From assembly GCA_032251435.1 (NCBI GenBank), contig JAVVEH010000029.1, forward strand, positions 1 through 53,268: a DNA stretch of 53,268 nucleotides, in the 5' to 3' direction. Positions 25,040-33,837 of the stretch are shown here, in pieces. The first letter of the stretch is position 1; each line of letters starts with the position of its first letter. Source of the stretch: JAVVEH01 sp032251435. GTDB lineage: Bacteria; Verrucomicrobiota; Lentisphaeria; Oligosphaerales; MVZH01. The notes under the pieces were generated by a model. That model worked only from the letters and a program-made list of their open reading frames with translations. It searched no databases and was not told the DNA's origin. The position numbers and the translations under genes were made by a program.

Positions 25040-26332
25040 GTGCATCGCATGGACAAAACGCAATTTAAAGATATACGAAGCCGACAGAAAAAGCTGTTGA
25101 AAAGCCTGGGAAATGATCTGCTGATTCTGCCCGCCGGCGCCCCCGCCCCGGGGGTTGGCCGGTTCCGGCAAGACAGTTATTTCAGCTATCTGACCGGCTT
25201 CCCCGAACAAGGGGCGGTCGCTGTTTTCGATCCAAGCCAGGATACGGAAAGGGTCTGTCTGTTTGTCCGGGAGAAGGACCGCCAGGACGAAGTCTGGAAC
25301 GGTTTTACGATCGGCGTGAAACAGACCGGGGACAGCTTTCCCGCTGATAAAGCGCACGACATAAAACATCTGGAGTCGGTGCTTAAAAAACGGCTCAAGG
25401 GGCGGACGGTTTTTTATAACCCGCCGCCGAATCATCCGCAGCATGCCCGGTTGGACAAGCTGCTGAAGGACCAGGAAGCGGAGGTTCATGCCGAAGGCGA
25501 GGTCTTTGACAGGCTGGCGGAGATGCGGCTCATCAAATCGTCTTGGGAACTGAAGCAAATCCGCCAAGCAATCGCGATTACCCGGGACGCTCATCACGCC
25601 TGCATGCGCGTCGCCAAAACGCATCGCTTTGAATATCAGTTTGAAGCGGAATTTGACTACGCCTGCAAAACGCGGGGCGCGTTACATGTCGCCTTTGGGA
25701 CGATCGTGGCCGCCGGTCCGCACGGAACCTGTCAGCACTATGTGGACAACGCCGGTCCCGTGGGAGCGACGGACCTGGTGCTCATCGACGCCGGCGCCGC
25801 CTGGAACGGGTATTGCGCCGACATCACCCGGACCTTTCCTGCGTCCGGAACATTCACCCCGGTTCAGCGGGATTTTTACGCCGTCGTCCTGGCCGCCCAG
25901 AAGGCTGGTTTAGACATGGTCGCCCCCGGAGTTCGCTTTCATGATTTACAGATTCGCGCCGCCACTGTTTTGGTTGACGGGCTCAAAGATTTGAAGCTCC
26001 TGCATGGCGCCACGGCTGAGATCATCGAAAAAGACGCCTACCGGGATTTCTGGCCGGCCGGATTATCCCATTCTCTGGGGTTGGATGTGCATGATGTCAC
26101 GCCGTCAGCCTTCCGGGGGCGGGATGCCGAAAGGACCCTGGAGGCGGGGATGGTGATCACCGTTGAGCCGGGATTCTATTCACAGGATTTCAATCATCAG
26201 ATCAGCGAGGATATCAAGGGCATTGGCATCCGCATTGAAGATGACGTGCTGGTCACCGAAACCGGTCACGAGAACCTAAGCGCGGATGTGGTCAAAGAAG
26301 TTGACGATGTCGAACGCATGATCCAAGGCTGA
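25040..26332 (+). CDS. pepP: Xaa-Pro aminopeptidase (aminopeptidase P)
   Basis: 430 residues from GTG 25040; ATG 25049 three codons later is equally possible. The N-terminal AMP_N domain includes RFRQDSYFSYLTGFPE, and the C-terminal half has the pita-bread M24 fold. Metal ligands are visible in order: LIDAGAAWNGYCADITRTF (two Asp), LSHSLGLDVHD (His), VITVEPGFY (Glu) and GIRIEDDVLV (Glu). It removes the N-terminal residue from peptides with Pro in second position and needs two Mn2+ (family knowledge). It stands alone on the plus strand. Confidence 0.95.
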   Translation: MHRMDKTQFKDIRSRQKKLLKSLGNDLLILPAGAPAPGVGRFRQDSYFSYLTGFPEQGAVAVFDPSQDTERVCLFVREKDRQDEVWNGFTIGVKQTGDSFPADKAHDIKHLESVLKKRLKGRTVFYNPPPNHPQHARLDKLLKDQEAEVHAEGEVFDRLAEMRLIKSSWELKQIRQAIAITRDAHHACMRVAKTHRFEYQFEAEFDYACKTRGALHVAFGTIVAAGPHGTCQHYVDNAGPVGATDLVLIDAGAAWNGYCADITRTFPASGTFTPVQRDFYAVVLAAQKAGLDMVAPGVRFHDLQIRAATVLVDGLKDLKLLHGATAEIIEKDAYRDFWPAGLSHSLGLDVHDVTPSAFRGRDAERTLEAGMVITVEPGFYSQDFNHQISEDIKGIGIRIEDDVLVTETGHENLSADVVKEVDDVERMIQG

Positions 26333-26377
26333 ACGGGCCGAGACACCACGCGGGCGAAGTCGAACGGCGATTCTCCT

Positions 26378-26830
26378 TCAGGCGGGATAACTCCCTTGAA
26401 TGTAATCGGACAACATTTTATTTTCACGTGTTGTGGCCGAAAGCAGACTCTTAATCATGTCGCCAATCGACACGATGCCCGCCAGCGCCCCGTTTTTGAT
26501 CACCGGCAAATGGCGGATACGGTTCTGGGTCATAATCCCCATCGCGTAATCCACGGTGTCATCCGGCGTGATGACAATCATCCGGCTTTCCGGGGTCATG
26601 ATGTGTTCGACCAGATTTTTTCCCACAATCGCTCCGTTGTTATCAAAGAAGCGCAAGATGTCCCGTTCGGAGACGATGCCAACCGGCCGACTGTCTTCTC
26701 CGGTCACAATGAGCGCTCCCACATGATATTTGGTGAGCAGCCCCACCGCCTTGGCGACTGTTTCTCCCTGGGCGATGGTGTGAACCCGGGTTCCCTTCTG
26801 CTGAAGTAAGTCATGGATAGTCATCATCAA
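26378..26830 (-). CDS. paired CBS-domain protein
   Basis: 150 residues made almost entirely of two CBS motifs: VAKAVGLLTKYHVGALIVTG with RPVGIVSERDILRF, then VDYAMGIMTQNRIRHLPVIK with ALAGIVSIGDMIK. The tail TRENKMLSDYIQGSYPA is typical of stand-alone pairs. Such proteins bind adenosine nucleotides and act as energy or stress sensors; the partner is unknown. Single gene, preceded by AAAGGGAT at normal spacing. Confidence 0.93.
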   Translation of the reverse strand: MMMTIHDLLQQKGTRVHTIAQGETVAKAVGLLTKYHVGALIVTGEDSRPVGIVSERDILRFFDNNGAIVGKNLVEHIMTPESRMIVITPDDTVDYAMGIMTQNRIRHLPVIKNGALAGIVSIGDMIKSLLSATTRENKMLSDYIQGSYPA

Positions 26831-27140
26831 ATCCCTTTCTGTGACGGTTGCCTGCCATGCACGGGATCACGGGCGGGCGGAGGACTCCGCGGACAGGCTC
26901 ACGAAGCCCTATGCTAGTCTATGTCTTTTGGCGGATTTTTCAAGTGATTCAAGGCTGATTGGGCTGCAAAAAAGAGAACGCTCGATGATGTCGGCGGTTA
27001 TCGTTCGCATCGAATGGCGGAAAAGGCGGAAAAAAATATACTAAAACCACATGTGGTTCGTTGTATGCGTGCGGGATGGGGCCTGGGATGAGCGCGGGGC
27101 GCTTCGTTTGGTTTATAGTATGGCATGCGCGGAAAACAAT
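26831..27140. other. intergenic region between divergent genes
   Basis: No gene or clear regulatory motif beyond an A-rich stretch at 27015-27045. Promoters of the CBS gene and the pseudopilin-like gene should lie here. Confidence 0.3.
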
Positions 27141-27668
27141 ATGACTCACCATTTTTTTACCAGACTCTTTACCTTGATTGAGCTGTTGGTCGTCATCGCC
27201 ATCATCGGGATTTTAGCGGGTCTCTTGACCCCGGCGCTTTCCACCGCCCAAAAACGGGCGAAGCGGGTGGGGTGCACGGCCAATTTGAAGCAGATCGGGG
27301 CGATGTTCCAGATGTATTTGGACGACAGCGCGGGGGTGATGCCCTACGCCGCGTCTCTACCATCCGCCGGATTGAATGATGATCCCCGCATCTGTGATGT
27401 CCTGGAACCCTATACGGAAAATGATCATGTGTTCAAGTGCGCCGCCGACACCCAGCGCCCCTATTTTAAAACCGAGGGCAGCAGTTATGAATACATGAGC
27501 ATGCACGGGGGGCGGCGGGTGGAGGAATCGTTCTTGTCGAAACGATTTGGCGAACCGTATACTCCGGTCATGCACGATTATGAGGCCTTCCATGGGAAAC
27601 CGGGGACATCCGGCGCCATGAATTATTTGTTCGCCGACGGACACGTCGGGGATTTAACGACTGAATAA
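27141..27668 (+). CDS. type II pseudopilin-like protein with PVC-type N-terminus
   Basis: The ATG at 27141 (MTHHFFTRLF) puts the class III signal at the very start: FTLIELLVVIAIIGILAGLL is a pilin N-terminal helix with Glu at +5. The residue before Phe is Leu, not the usual Gly. ALSTAQKRAKRVGCTANLKQIGAMFQMYL follows, then a short globular domain and the C-terminal NYLFADGHVGDL (H-x-DG type motif), typical of the very large family of pseudopilin-like proteins in Lentisphaerota, Kiritimatiellota and Planctomycetota. Function is unknown; probably surface or periplasmic. 13 bp separate it from the next gene, likely one operon. Confidence 0.88.
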   Translation: MTHHFFTRLFTLIELLVVIAIIGILAGLLTPALSTAQKRAKRVGCTANLKQIGAMFQMYLDDSAGVMPYAASLPSAGLNDDPRICDVLEPYTENDHVFKCAADTQRPYFKTEGSSYEYMSMHGGRRVEESFLSKRFGEPYTPVMHDYEAFHGKPGTSGAMNYLFADGHVGDLTTE

Positions 27669-27681
27669 AAGGATTTATCAC

Positions 27682-28416
27682 ATGGGAAAAAAGTATCAAA
27701 CCCCCGTGTCACGCGCGGAAAAGAGACTGATTCTCGGTACCGGGCTGGCCATCGCGCTGGCCGTGGCGGGCGCGGTGACTTGGTGGCTGCTCAATGACAC
27801 CCCGCCTCCGGCGGAAAAGATCACCGATGGGAAACAGGCCATGGAGGTGTTGAAGACGGCCGATTTCTCCAAACTTTCGACCGATGAGAAGCTGGCTTAC
27901 GCGGAGAAAATGCGGGAGCTTCACCCGCGGGGGGGACGGCCCCGCGGCGGTGGGGAAAATCGGGAAGAGTTGAGCGATGAGGAAAAACAGCGGCTGCGCA
28001 CCAACAGCCGTGAGATTTTCAGCGCCATGCACAAAAAACGGATGGATGACTATTTCGCCTTGCCGAAAGAAGATCAAGTCGCCTATCTGGACAAAATGAT
28101 CGATGAGATGGCGGCGCGTGGCGCGGAGTGGCAAAAAGCCCGCGCGGAGCGGGAAAAACAACGGGCCGAAGACATGAAGGACACCCCGTCGGCATCGCCG
28201 GTGGAAGATAAACCGCCCCGGGAAAAACCGCGGGAACGGAGTCCGGAAGAGCGGAAAGAACGGAGTATGGCCCACATGAAAGAGCGGATTGAAACCACCG
28301 ATCCCGAGGAACGGGCCAAGCGAATTGAATTCATGAAAGCCATGCGGGAACGCATGGAAGCCCGGAAAATTGAGATGCCCAGGTGGGGGAGACACGGCGG
28401 GGGCACCCCGCGGTGA
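27682..28416 (+). CDS. membrane-anchored, highly charged hypothetical protein
   Basis: 244 residues. One TM helix near the N-terminus (RLILGTGLAIALAVAGAVTWWLL, about 15-37) with Lys/Arg before it places the long C-terminal part outside the membrane. That part is rich in Glu, Lys, Arg and Met, is predicted largely helical (STDEKLAYAEKMRELHPR, EEKQRLRTNSREIFSAM, PEERAKRIEFMKAMRERM), and has a Pro/Lys/Glu linker (PVEDKPPREKPRERSPEER). No family recognised. It probably forms an operon with the pseudopilin-like gene, which suggests an accessory role in that envelope system. Confidence 0.75.
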   Translation: MGKKYQTPVSRAEKRLILGTGLAIALAVAGAVTWWLLNDTPPPAEKITDGKQAMEVLKTADFSKLSTDEKLAYAEKMRELHPRGGRPRGGGENREELSDEEKQRLRTNSREIFSAMHKKRMDDYFALPKEDQVAYLDKMIDEMAARGAEWQKARAEREKQRAEDMKDTPSASPVEDKPPREKPRERSPEERKERSMAHMKERIETTDPEERAKRIEFMKAMRERMEARKIEMPRWGRHGGGTPR

Positions 28417-28458
28417 ATCCGTTTTGGGCTCCTTTGTGGGTGGATTGCCGCAATTCCC

Positions 28459-30351
28459 TCAGGTGTTACCGTTCAACCACAGCCCCAAAACGGTCAACGT
28501 GAACAGGCCGTAGCTGTAATCGGCCCGCCCGGCCACATGCTGATTCAGCAACCATTCCAACCTGTCCCGCCGGAAATAGTCGTCAAGCGTGCCGGAGAGC
28601 AGCACATTTTTCACCGGTTGTTGCCATTCGTGCCGCAACCAACTGGCCAGCGGCAACCCGAAGCCCATTTTGGGACGCCGGAAAATCGCCTCCGGCAGCG
28701 CGCCGCGGAAGGCCTCGCGGAGAACGTGTTTGCCCATGCGTCCCCGCAGCTTGAAATGGAGCGGGAGCGAGAGCGCGGTCTCGGCGACAGTATGATCTAA
28801 AAACGGGGAGCGGGCTTCCAGGCCGTGCGCCATCGTGGCCCGGTCAACCTTCACCAAAATATCTTCCGGCAGATAGGTCCGGCAGTCCAGTTCCATAATC
28901 CGGTTCACTTCGGTTCCGTCGGCCGGAAAATGGGCGGCTAAAAACCCCGCGTCCTCATGATTGACGAGCGCGTCCCGCATGGTGTCGGTGTATAACGATT
29001 CCCGCAACGGGCGGGGGAACCGCGACAGAAGTGTGAGATAGCGGGTGACACCATCCGCGTCCAGAAGCGCCGCGAACCGCCGGAACCTCCCTAAAGCTGT
29101 GCGCTCCTCCGTGTGGGCGGGCGACACGCTCAGCGCCGCTTTTCGGATTGCCGCGCGCAGTCCGCGGGGGAGGATTCTCAGGCGCTCGCACAGCCGGATG
29201 GCCCGGTAGCGGTCATAGCCGCCGAACAATTCATCCGCGCCGTCGCCGCTGAGGGCCACGGTCACATGCTGTCGGGTGAATTGGGCCAACAGCCAGGTCG
29301 GCAACATGGAGGCGTCGCCGAAGGGTTCTTCAAAGGCGGGCACCACCTGCTCCAGCGCCGAGAAGTCAGCGGGATTCACCGCCAGAAAATGATGATCCGT
29401 TCCCAGGTGGCGGGCGACCGCCGCGGCGTAGTCCCGCTCGTCATACTTCGCCACCGGGAAGCCGATGGAAAAGGTCTTTAAAGGCCCCCCGCCGACCCGG
29501 CGCAGAGCGTCACTGGCCAGGGCGCAGATGACACTCGAGTCAAGCCCCCCGGATAAAAACGCGCCGAGCGGGACATCCGCCACCAACCGCCGCTCCACCG
29601 CCGCTCCCAGCAACCGGGTGATCGGCCCGGCCGCCTCTGGCGGGGATCCCTGAAAACCCGGAAGCAGATCCGGACTCCAATAGGGCTGACTGTCCAAGTG
29701 ACCGGTGTCCCCTTCACCCGTTGCTGTCCAGCGCGCCCAGTGTCCCGGGGCCAGTTTGCGGACACCGCGGAAAACACTGCGTGGGCGGGGAATGTACTGG
29801 TAGTCCAGAAAATCATGGATCGCCGTCGGCTCCAGGCTCGTGTCCACCCAGGGCAGCCGGGCGAGAGCGGCCGGGCCTGACGCGAAGGCGAAGCGGTCGC
29901 CTTCGGAGGCGAAGAACAGGGGTTTTTGGCCAAACCGGTCACGGGCGAGAAAAACGCAGCTGTCGGAAAACCGGACAATGGCGAACGCGAACATGCCATT
30001 CAACCGGTCCAGGCAGAATTCGCCCATCTCTTCGTAAAGGTGAAGAATCACCTCGGAGTCACTGCGGGTGGTGAACGCATGCCCCTTGTTTTCCAGTTCC
30101 GTCCGCAGGGCCGCGAAATCATAGATTTCGCCGTTGCAGACAATGGCCAGGGATTTATCCTCGTTAAACATCGGCTGGTGTCCGCTGGTCAGATCAATGA
30201 TGGAGAGGCGGCGGTGTCCCAAGCCAATGCTTCCCTGAGTGACGATTCCTTGGTCATCCGGTCCGCGGCGGACCATTGTCCCGGTCATAGCTCGAAGGAG
30301 CTCTGGCGTCGGGTGAGTCACGGGATCAATTATACCGGCGATGCCGCACAT
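28459..30351 (-). CDS. asnB: asparagine synthase (glutamine-hydrolysing), AsnB/XrtA-amidotransferase type
   Basis: The start is placed at 30351 so that the protein begins MCGIAGI: Cys2 must become the N-terminal nucleophile, and the frame-longer start at 30390 would bury it. About 630 residues. The glutaminase domain (1-200) contains RRGPDDQG, GLGHRRLSIIDL and FNGEIY-like CNGEIYDF. The synthetase domain has the pyrophosphate loop FLSGGLDSSV and ALSGDGADELFGGYDRY. It makes Asn from Asp, Gln and ATP, or amidates a surface-glycan precursor: close relatives occur as XrtA/PEP-CTERM-associated amidotransferases, and PEP-CTERM genes and an exosortase-type hydrolase are in this window. Both readings remain open. 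Confidence 0.9.
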   Translation of the reverse strand: MCGIAGIIDPVTHPTPELLRAMTGTMVRRGPDDQGIVTQGSIGLGHRRLSIIDLTSGHQPMFNEDKSLAIVCNGEIYDFAALRTELENKGHAFTTRSDSEVILHLYEEMGEFCLDRLNGMFAFAIVRFSDSCVFLARDRFGQKPLFFASEGDRFAFASGPAALARLPWVDTSLEPTAIHDFLDYQYIPRPRSVFRGVRKLAPGHWARWTATGEGDTGHLDSQPYWSPDLLPGFQGSPPEAAGPITRLLGAAVERRLVADVPLGAFLSGGLDSSVICALASDALRRVGGGPLKTFSIGFPVAKYDERDYAAAVARHLGTDHHFLAVNPADFSALEQVVPAFEEPFGDASMLPTWLLAQFTRQHVTVALSGDGADELFGGYDRYRAIRLCERLRILPRGLRAAIRKAALSVSPAHTEERTALGRFRRFAALLDADGVTRYLTLLSRFPRPLRESLYTDTMRDALVNHEDAGFLAAHFPADGTEVNRIMELDCRTYLPEDILVKVDRATMAHGLEARSPFLDHTVAETALSLPLHFKLRGRMGKHVLREAFRGALPEAIFRRPKMGFGLPLASWLRHEWQQPVKNVLLSGTLDDYFRRDRLEWLLNQHVAGRADYSYGLFTLTVLGLWLNGNT

Positions 30352-30404
30352 GGGAAACCTCGGAAAAGCGTGTCCGGCCAACGGACACATCAGTGGACGA
30401 TTAG

Positions 30405-31772
30405 TCAGCCGTTGCCGTTGCGCCGCTTCAGGTTTTTCAGCATGTCGCGGACTTTTTCGGCCGTGCGTTTATCCCGGCGGTCGAAGAGGAGCAGCTCAAC
30501 GCCACCGGGATCCAGCGGGGCGTCGGTCTGCGCCCGGCGGATCCCTTCGATATAGGTTGTGTTAATCCGGTTCAGAGCCTCGTCCGAATCACAGGAAGGC
30601 GTGATTTTGGTGTGCCAGATGTCATTGACAAACCGGCATTCGCCGTCCACCATGAACACATGGCCCAAGTTCATCGAATAGGTGATTTTATGAATGGCCC
30701 GTTGCGGAATGGACAGGGAGTTCAGCCGGGCGCACTCCATTAAAATGTCACTCATTTCGGCGATGGTGAATCCCCCTTGACCATCCGGATCACTGAAGCG
30801 TTCCCACAGATAGTTCACCAGCATCACCCGCTGTTCCCACGGAATCAAGGCGATTCCCTTGTCTTGCAGAACCGACCGGTAGGCTTCCTGCGCGTCCTCA
30901 GAATTGCCAAAGCTGATGTCAATGTGATCTTGGCCGTCCTTCTCTGTGTCGTCATGCTCTTCCACCGCCACCAGTGGCTTCATCCAGAATTCCTCGCCCT
31001 GTTGCTCATTCACCTCGACCATGCCTTCTTTGGCCGCTTCCAGCGCCAATTCTTTGAAGCTGTTCAGCCGCAAGGGGCTCAAGTCGAACCGGGGATCCAG
31101 TTGCTGCATCATTTGACGCGTCAACGTGCCGGTGGGAATCTTGCCGTTACGGGCCAGAGACGTGATCGCCCGCATCAGTAACCGGAAGGCTTCCACCCGT
31201 TCCCGCTGAATCCCGGGGTGATCACCGCCCCCGGCTTCCGCGTCAGCGCTGTCGACCGCCTTCTGGTCCACGGGTTCCGCGTCGGGGATCAGGGCGTCAA
31301 CTTCAGGAACCAAGTTGTCATAATAGAGAAACGTGTTGCAGATTTTCTCCAGCCAGCCGGATGTCGCTCCCTTCACGCCAATGCCAATCACGGTTTTGCC
31401 ATAGCGCTTTAGTTTTTGCACAAGGGGAACAAAATCGCGGTCGCCCGCCACGAGAACGAAAATATCCGGGGCCTGGGGCAGAATCGCCATTTCCAGGGAA
31501 TCGACGACCATCTGCATATCCGCGGTGTTTTTCCCATAGCGGTTCGGCAATTGATTCATTTCAATGACATTTTCTTGAAACTCGCCCATTTGCCGGGCCA
31601 TGTGGAATTTTGTCCAGTCCCCGTAGGCGCGGGCGAAACTGATCACCCCCTCTTCCCGAATGCGGTTCACCAGGCGTTTCATCCGCAATGGCAGACCCGC
31701 TTGCTGCGCGCAGATCACAAAGTTTTCAGCGTCAAAAAATATCGCGACACGTTTTTGTTTAGAATCAGGCAT
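30405..31772 (-). CDS. NYN-domain (LabA/DUF88) nuclease-like protein with LOTUS-like middle domain
   Basis: The start at 31772 gives MPDSKQKRVAIFFDAENF; longer starts add an unrelated stretch. About 455 residues. The NYN/PIN-like domain (about 8-165) shows FDAENF, DMQMVVDSLEMA and VAGDRDFVPLVQKLKRYGK, the three acidic clusters of the metal site. Residues about 200-270 (RLLMRAITSLARNGKIPTG, FKELALEAAKEGMVEV) look like an OST-HTH/LOTUS RNA-binding module. A further C-terminal helical domain (about 300-450) is unassigned, with RAIHKITYSMNLGHVF. Such proteins are presumed RNA-processing nucleases. No strong ribosome-binding site: the upstream 15 bases are nearly all A. Confidence 0.85.
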   Translation of the reverse strand: MPDSKQKRVAIFFDAENFVICAQQAGLPLRMKRLVNRIREEGVISFARAYGDWTKFHMARQMGEFQENVIEMNQLPNRYGKNTADMQMVVDSLEMAILPQAPDIFVLVAGDRDFVPLVQKLKRYGKTVIGIGVKGATSGWLEKICNTFLYYDNLVPEVDALIPDAEPVDQKAVDSADAEAGGGDHPGIQRERVEAFRLLMRAITSLARNGKIPTGTLTRQMMQQLDPRFDLSPLRLNSFKELALEAAKEGMVEVNEQQGEEFWMKPLVAVEEHDDTEKDGQDHIDISFGNSEDAQEAYRSVLQDKGIALIPWEQRVMLVNYLWERFSDPDGQGGFTIAEMSDILMECARLNSLSIPQRAIHKITYSMNLGHVFMVDGECRFVNDIWHTKITPSCDSDEALNRINTTYIEGIRRAQTDAPLDPGGVELLLFDRRDKRTAEKVRDMLKNLKRRNGNG

Positions 31773-32046
31773 TTTTTTATCTTTTTTTAATATGGCAATA
31801 GAATGAACACGCCGCCCGTCACGTATGTAAAACAAGGGTGTCACATGGACATGGTCACATGACACCCGCGCGGCTGAGTGAAAGGCTCGCATACTGTCAC
31901 TCCGCTTTTATTCTTTGCAAATAGTTCCCTTTCTATTTTTGCTGTGAATAGGCACGGAACATTCGTGGATTTTTTCACGGTCACGAGTATGGTAAGACGG
32001 TTTAAAGGCCGTCCATCTTTTTAATCGTTGAAGAACACTGAGCGCT

Positions 32047-33828
32047 ATGGAAAAAATCGCCGTACTAGACTTTGGCGGGCAGTATGCCCACTTGATCGCG
32101 AACCGCGTCCGGCGGCTGGGGGTTTTCACGGAAATTCTCAGCCCCGCGTCCCCGGCGGAGGATTTCGCGGACTACGCGGGAATCATTTTTTCCGGGGGGC
32201 CGTCCAGTGTGTACGCTCCGGATCGGCCGGACTTCAATCCGGAGATTTTAGGGTTGGATCAGCCCATTCTCGGCATTTGCTACGGGCACCAGCTCATCAG
32301 TCAGACCTTGGGGGGCGCGGTGAAACCGGGCAAAGTGAAGGAATACGGGATCGCCAATGTGACTGTGGAAGACGCGGCCCATCCCCTGCTCATCGGCCTG
32401 CCCGCCAGCTCGCCCATGTGGATGAGCCACGGGGACAGTGTGAACGCGCTCGCCCCCGGATTCCGCGCCATCGCCTCAACCCCGGATTGCGAACTGGCCG
32501 CGGTGGCCAATGACGCGCGTAAAATGTATGGCATTCAATTCCATCCGGAAGTCACCCATTCGCGCTTTGGCAACCGCCTGCTGGAAAATTTTATCGCGAT
32601 ATGCGGATGTGAGAGAACGTGGAGCACGGCTTCGTATCTGCGCGATTTGGAAGGCCGTCTCCGCCAGCAGGTCGGGGACCGCAATGTCTTTCTGCTGGTT
32701 TCCGGCGGGGTCGATTCCACCGTCGCTTTTGTCCTCCTGAACCGCCTGCTCGGTGAGGACAGGGTGTTGGGACTGCATATCGACAATGGCTTGATGCGCC
32801 TCAATGAAAGCCAGGCGGTCAAGGATTTTCTCAATGCGGAGAATATGCGTAATTTGAATGTGGCTGACGCCGGTGATTTGTTTTTAAGCAATCTGGCCGG
32901 GGTGTCTTCGCCGGAAGCCAAACGGAAAATTATCGGGGACACATTTCTCGATGTGAAAGATCTGGAAATTGAGAAGCTCAAGCTGGATCCGGATCACTGG
33001 GTGCTGGCTCAGGGAACCATCTACCCGGATACGATTGAAAGCGGCGGCACAAAACACGCGGATGTGATCAAGACCCACCATAACCGGGTGCCGGCGATTG
33101 TGGATATGCTCGTTCAGGGAAAAGTGATTGAACCGTTGGCGGATCTTTATAAAGACGAGGTCCGGGCGCTGGGCGAGGAGTTGGGCATTCCCCACGCCCT
33201 GGTGTGGCGGCATCCCTTTCCCGGTCCAGGGCTGGGGGTGCGTTTGCTGTGTTCCGATGGCGTGGCCCCGGACACCACCGTGCCGGGGTTGGAGGCGTTT
33301 TTAACGGATCATGGTATAGAGGGCCAAACCCTGCCCATCCGCAGTGTCGGCGTGCAGGGCGACGCCCGCACGTACGCGCATCCCTTTGTGTTGCGGGGCG
33401 CGCCCGACTGGGATAAACTGGAAGCCTTCAGCACGGCTCTCACCAACCGCTTCGCCGACGTGAATCGGGTTGTTTATCAGGCCGGCCCCCGGAACCATGT
33501 GGCGTACACGTTGGTCGCCCAATACTGTGAAAAAGACAAACTGGACACGCTCCGGCGTTTGGATGATATCTGCACCGCGTTCTTACAGGAAAAGGGCTTG
33601 TATGAGGCCATCTGGCAGATGCCCGTGGTCCTGCCGCCTCTGGAAGTGGATGGCGGTCCCGCCGTGGTTCTGCGCCCGGTTTGCTCCAATGAGGCGATGA
33701 CCGCCAGCTTCTATCCAATGGCCCCGGCATTGTTGACTGAGTTGTGCGCCCGGTTGCTCGCCGGCGGCGCCGGCGCGGTGTTGTATGACATCACCCATAA
33801 ACCTCCCGCCACCATCGAGTGGGAATAG
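32047..33828 (+). CDS. guaA: GMP synthase (glutamine-hydrolysing), long eukaryote-like form
   Basis: 593 residues against about 525 in common bacterial GuaA. The class I glutaminase domain (1-190) has LGICYGHQLI (nucleophile Cys) and FHPEVTHS (His/Glu). The ATP-pyrophosphatase loop is VSGGVDSTVAF, followed by AQGTIYPDTIES and KTHHNRVP, then HPFPGPGLGVRL. The dimerisation domain contains RSVGVQGDARTY, an extended segment, and ends YDITHKPPATIEWE, closely resembling the vertebrate ending YDLTSKPPGTTEWE rather than the usual bacterial one. It converts XMP to GMP. cysK follows 9 bp later. Confidence 0.97.
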   Translation: MEKIAVLDFGGQYAHLIANRVRRLGVFTEILSPASPAEDFADYAGIIFSGGPSSVYAPDRPDFNPEILGLDQPILGICYGHQLISQTLGGAVKPGKVKEYGIANVTVEDAAHPLLIGLPASSPMWMSHGDSVNALAPGFRAIASTPDCELAAVANDARKMYGIQFHPEVTHSRFGNRLLENFIAICGCERTWSTASYLRDLEGRLRQQVGDRNVFLLVSGGVDSTVAFVLLNRLLGEDRVLGLHIDNGLMRLNESQAVKDFLNAENMRNLNVADAGDLFLSNLAGVSSPEAKRKIIGDTFLDVKDLEIEKLKLDPDHWVLAQGTIYPDTIESGGTKHADVIKTHHNRVPAIVDMLVQGKVIEPLADLYKDEVRALGEELGIPHALVWRHPFPGPGLGVRLLCSDGVAPDTTVPGLEAFLTDHGIEGQTLPIRSVGVQGDARTYAHPFVLRGAPDWDKLEAFSTALTNRFADVNRVVYQAGPRNHVAYTLVAQYCEKDKLDTLRRLDDICTAFLQEKGLYEAIWQMPVVLPPLEVDGGPAVVLRPVCSNEAMTASFYPMAPALLTELCARLLAGGAGAVLYDITHKPPATIEWE

Positions 33829-33837
33829 TCGGAACGT

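Noticed and set aside
30352..30390. Longer start of the asparagine synthase at 30390
   Set aside because: It would place 13 residues before MCGIAG and block the N-terminal Cys nucleophile.
31773..31892. Upstream extension of the NYN protein to 31892
   Set aside because: The added residues are not protein-like for this family, while the ATG at 31772 places the NYN core at its usual position.
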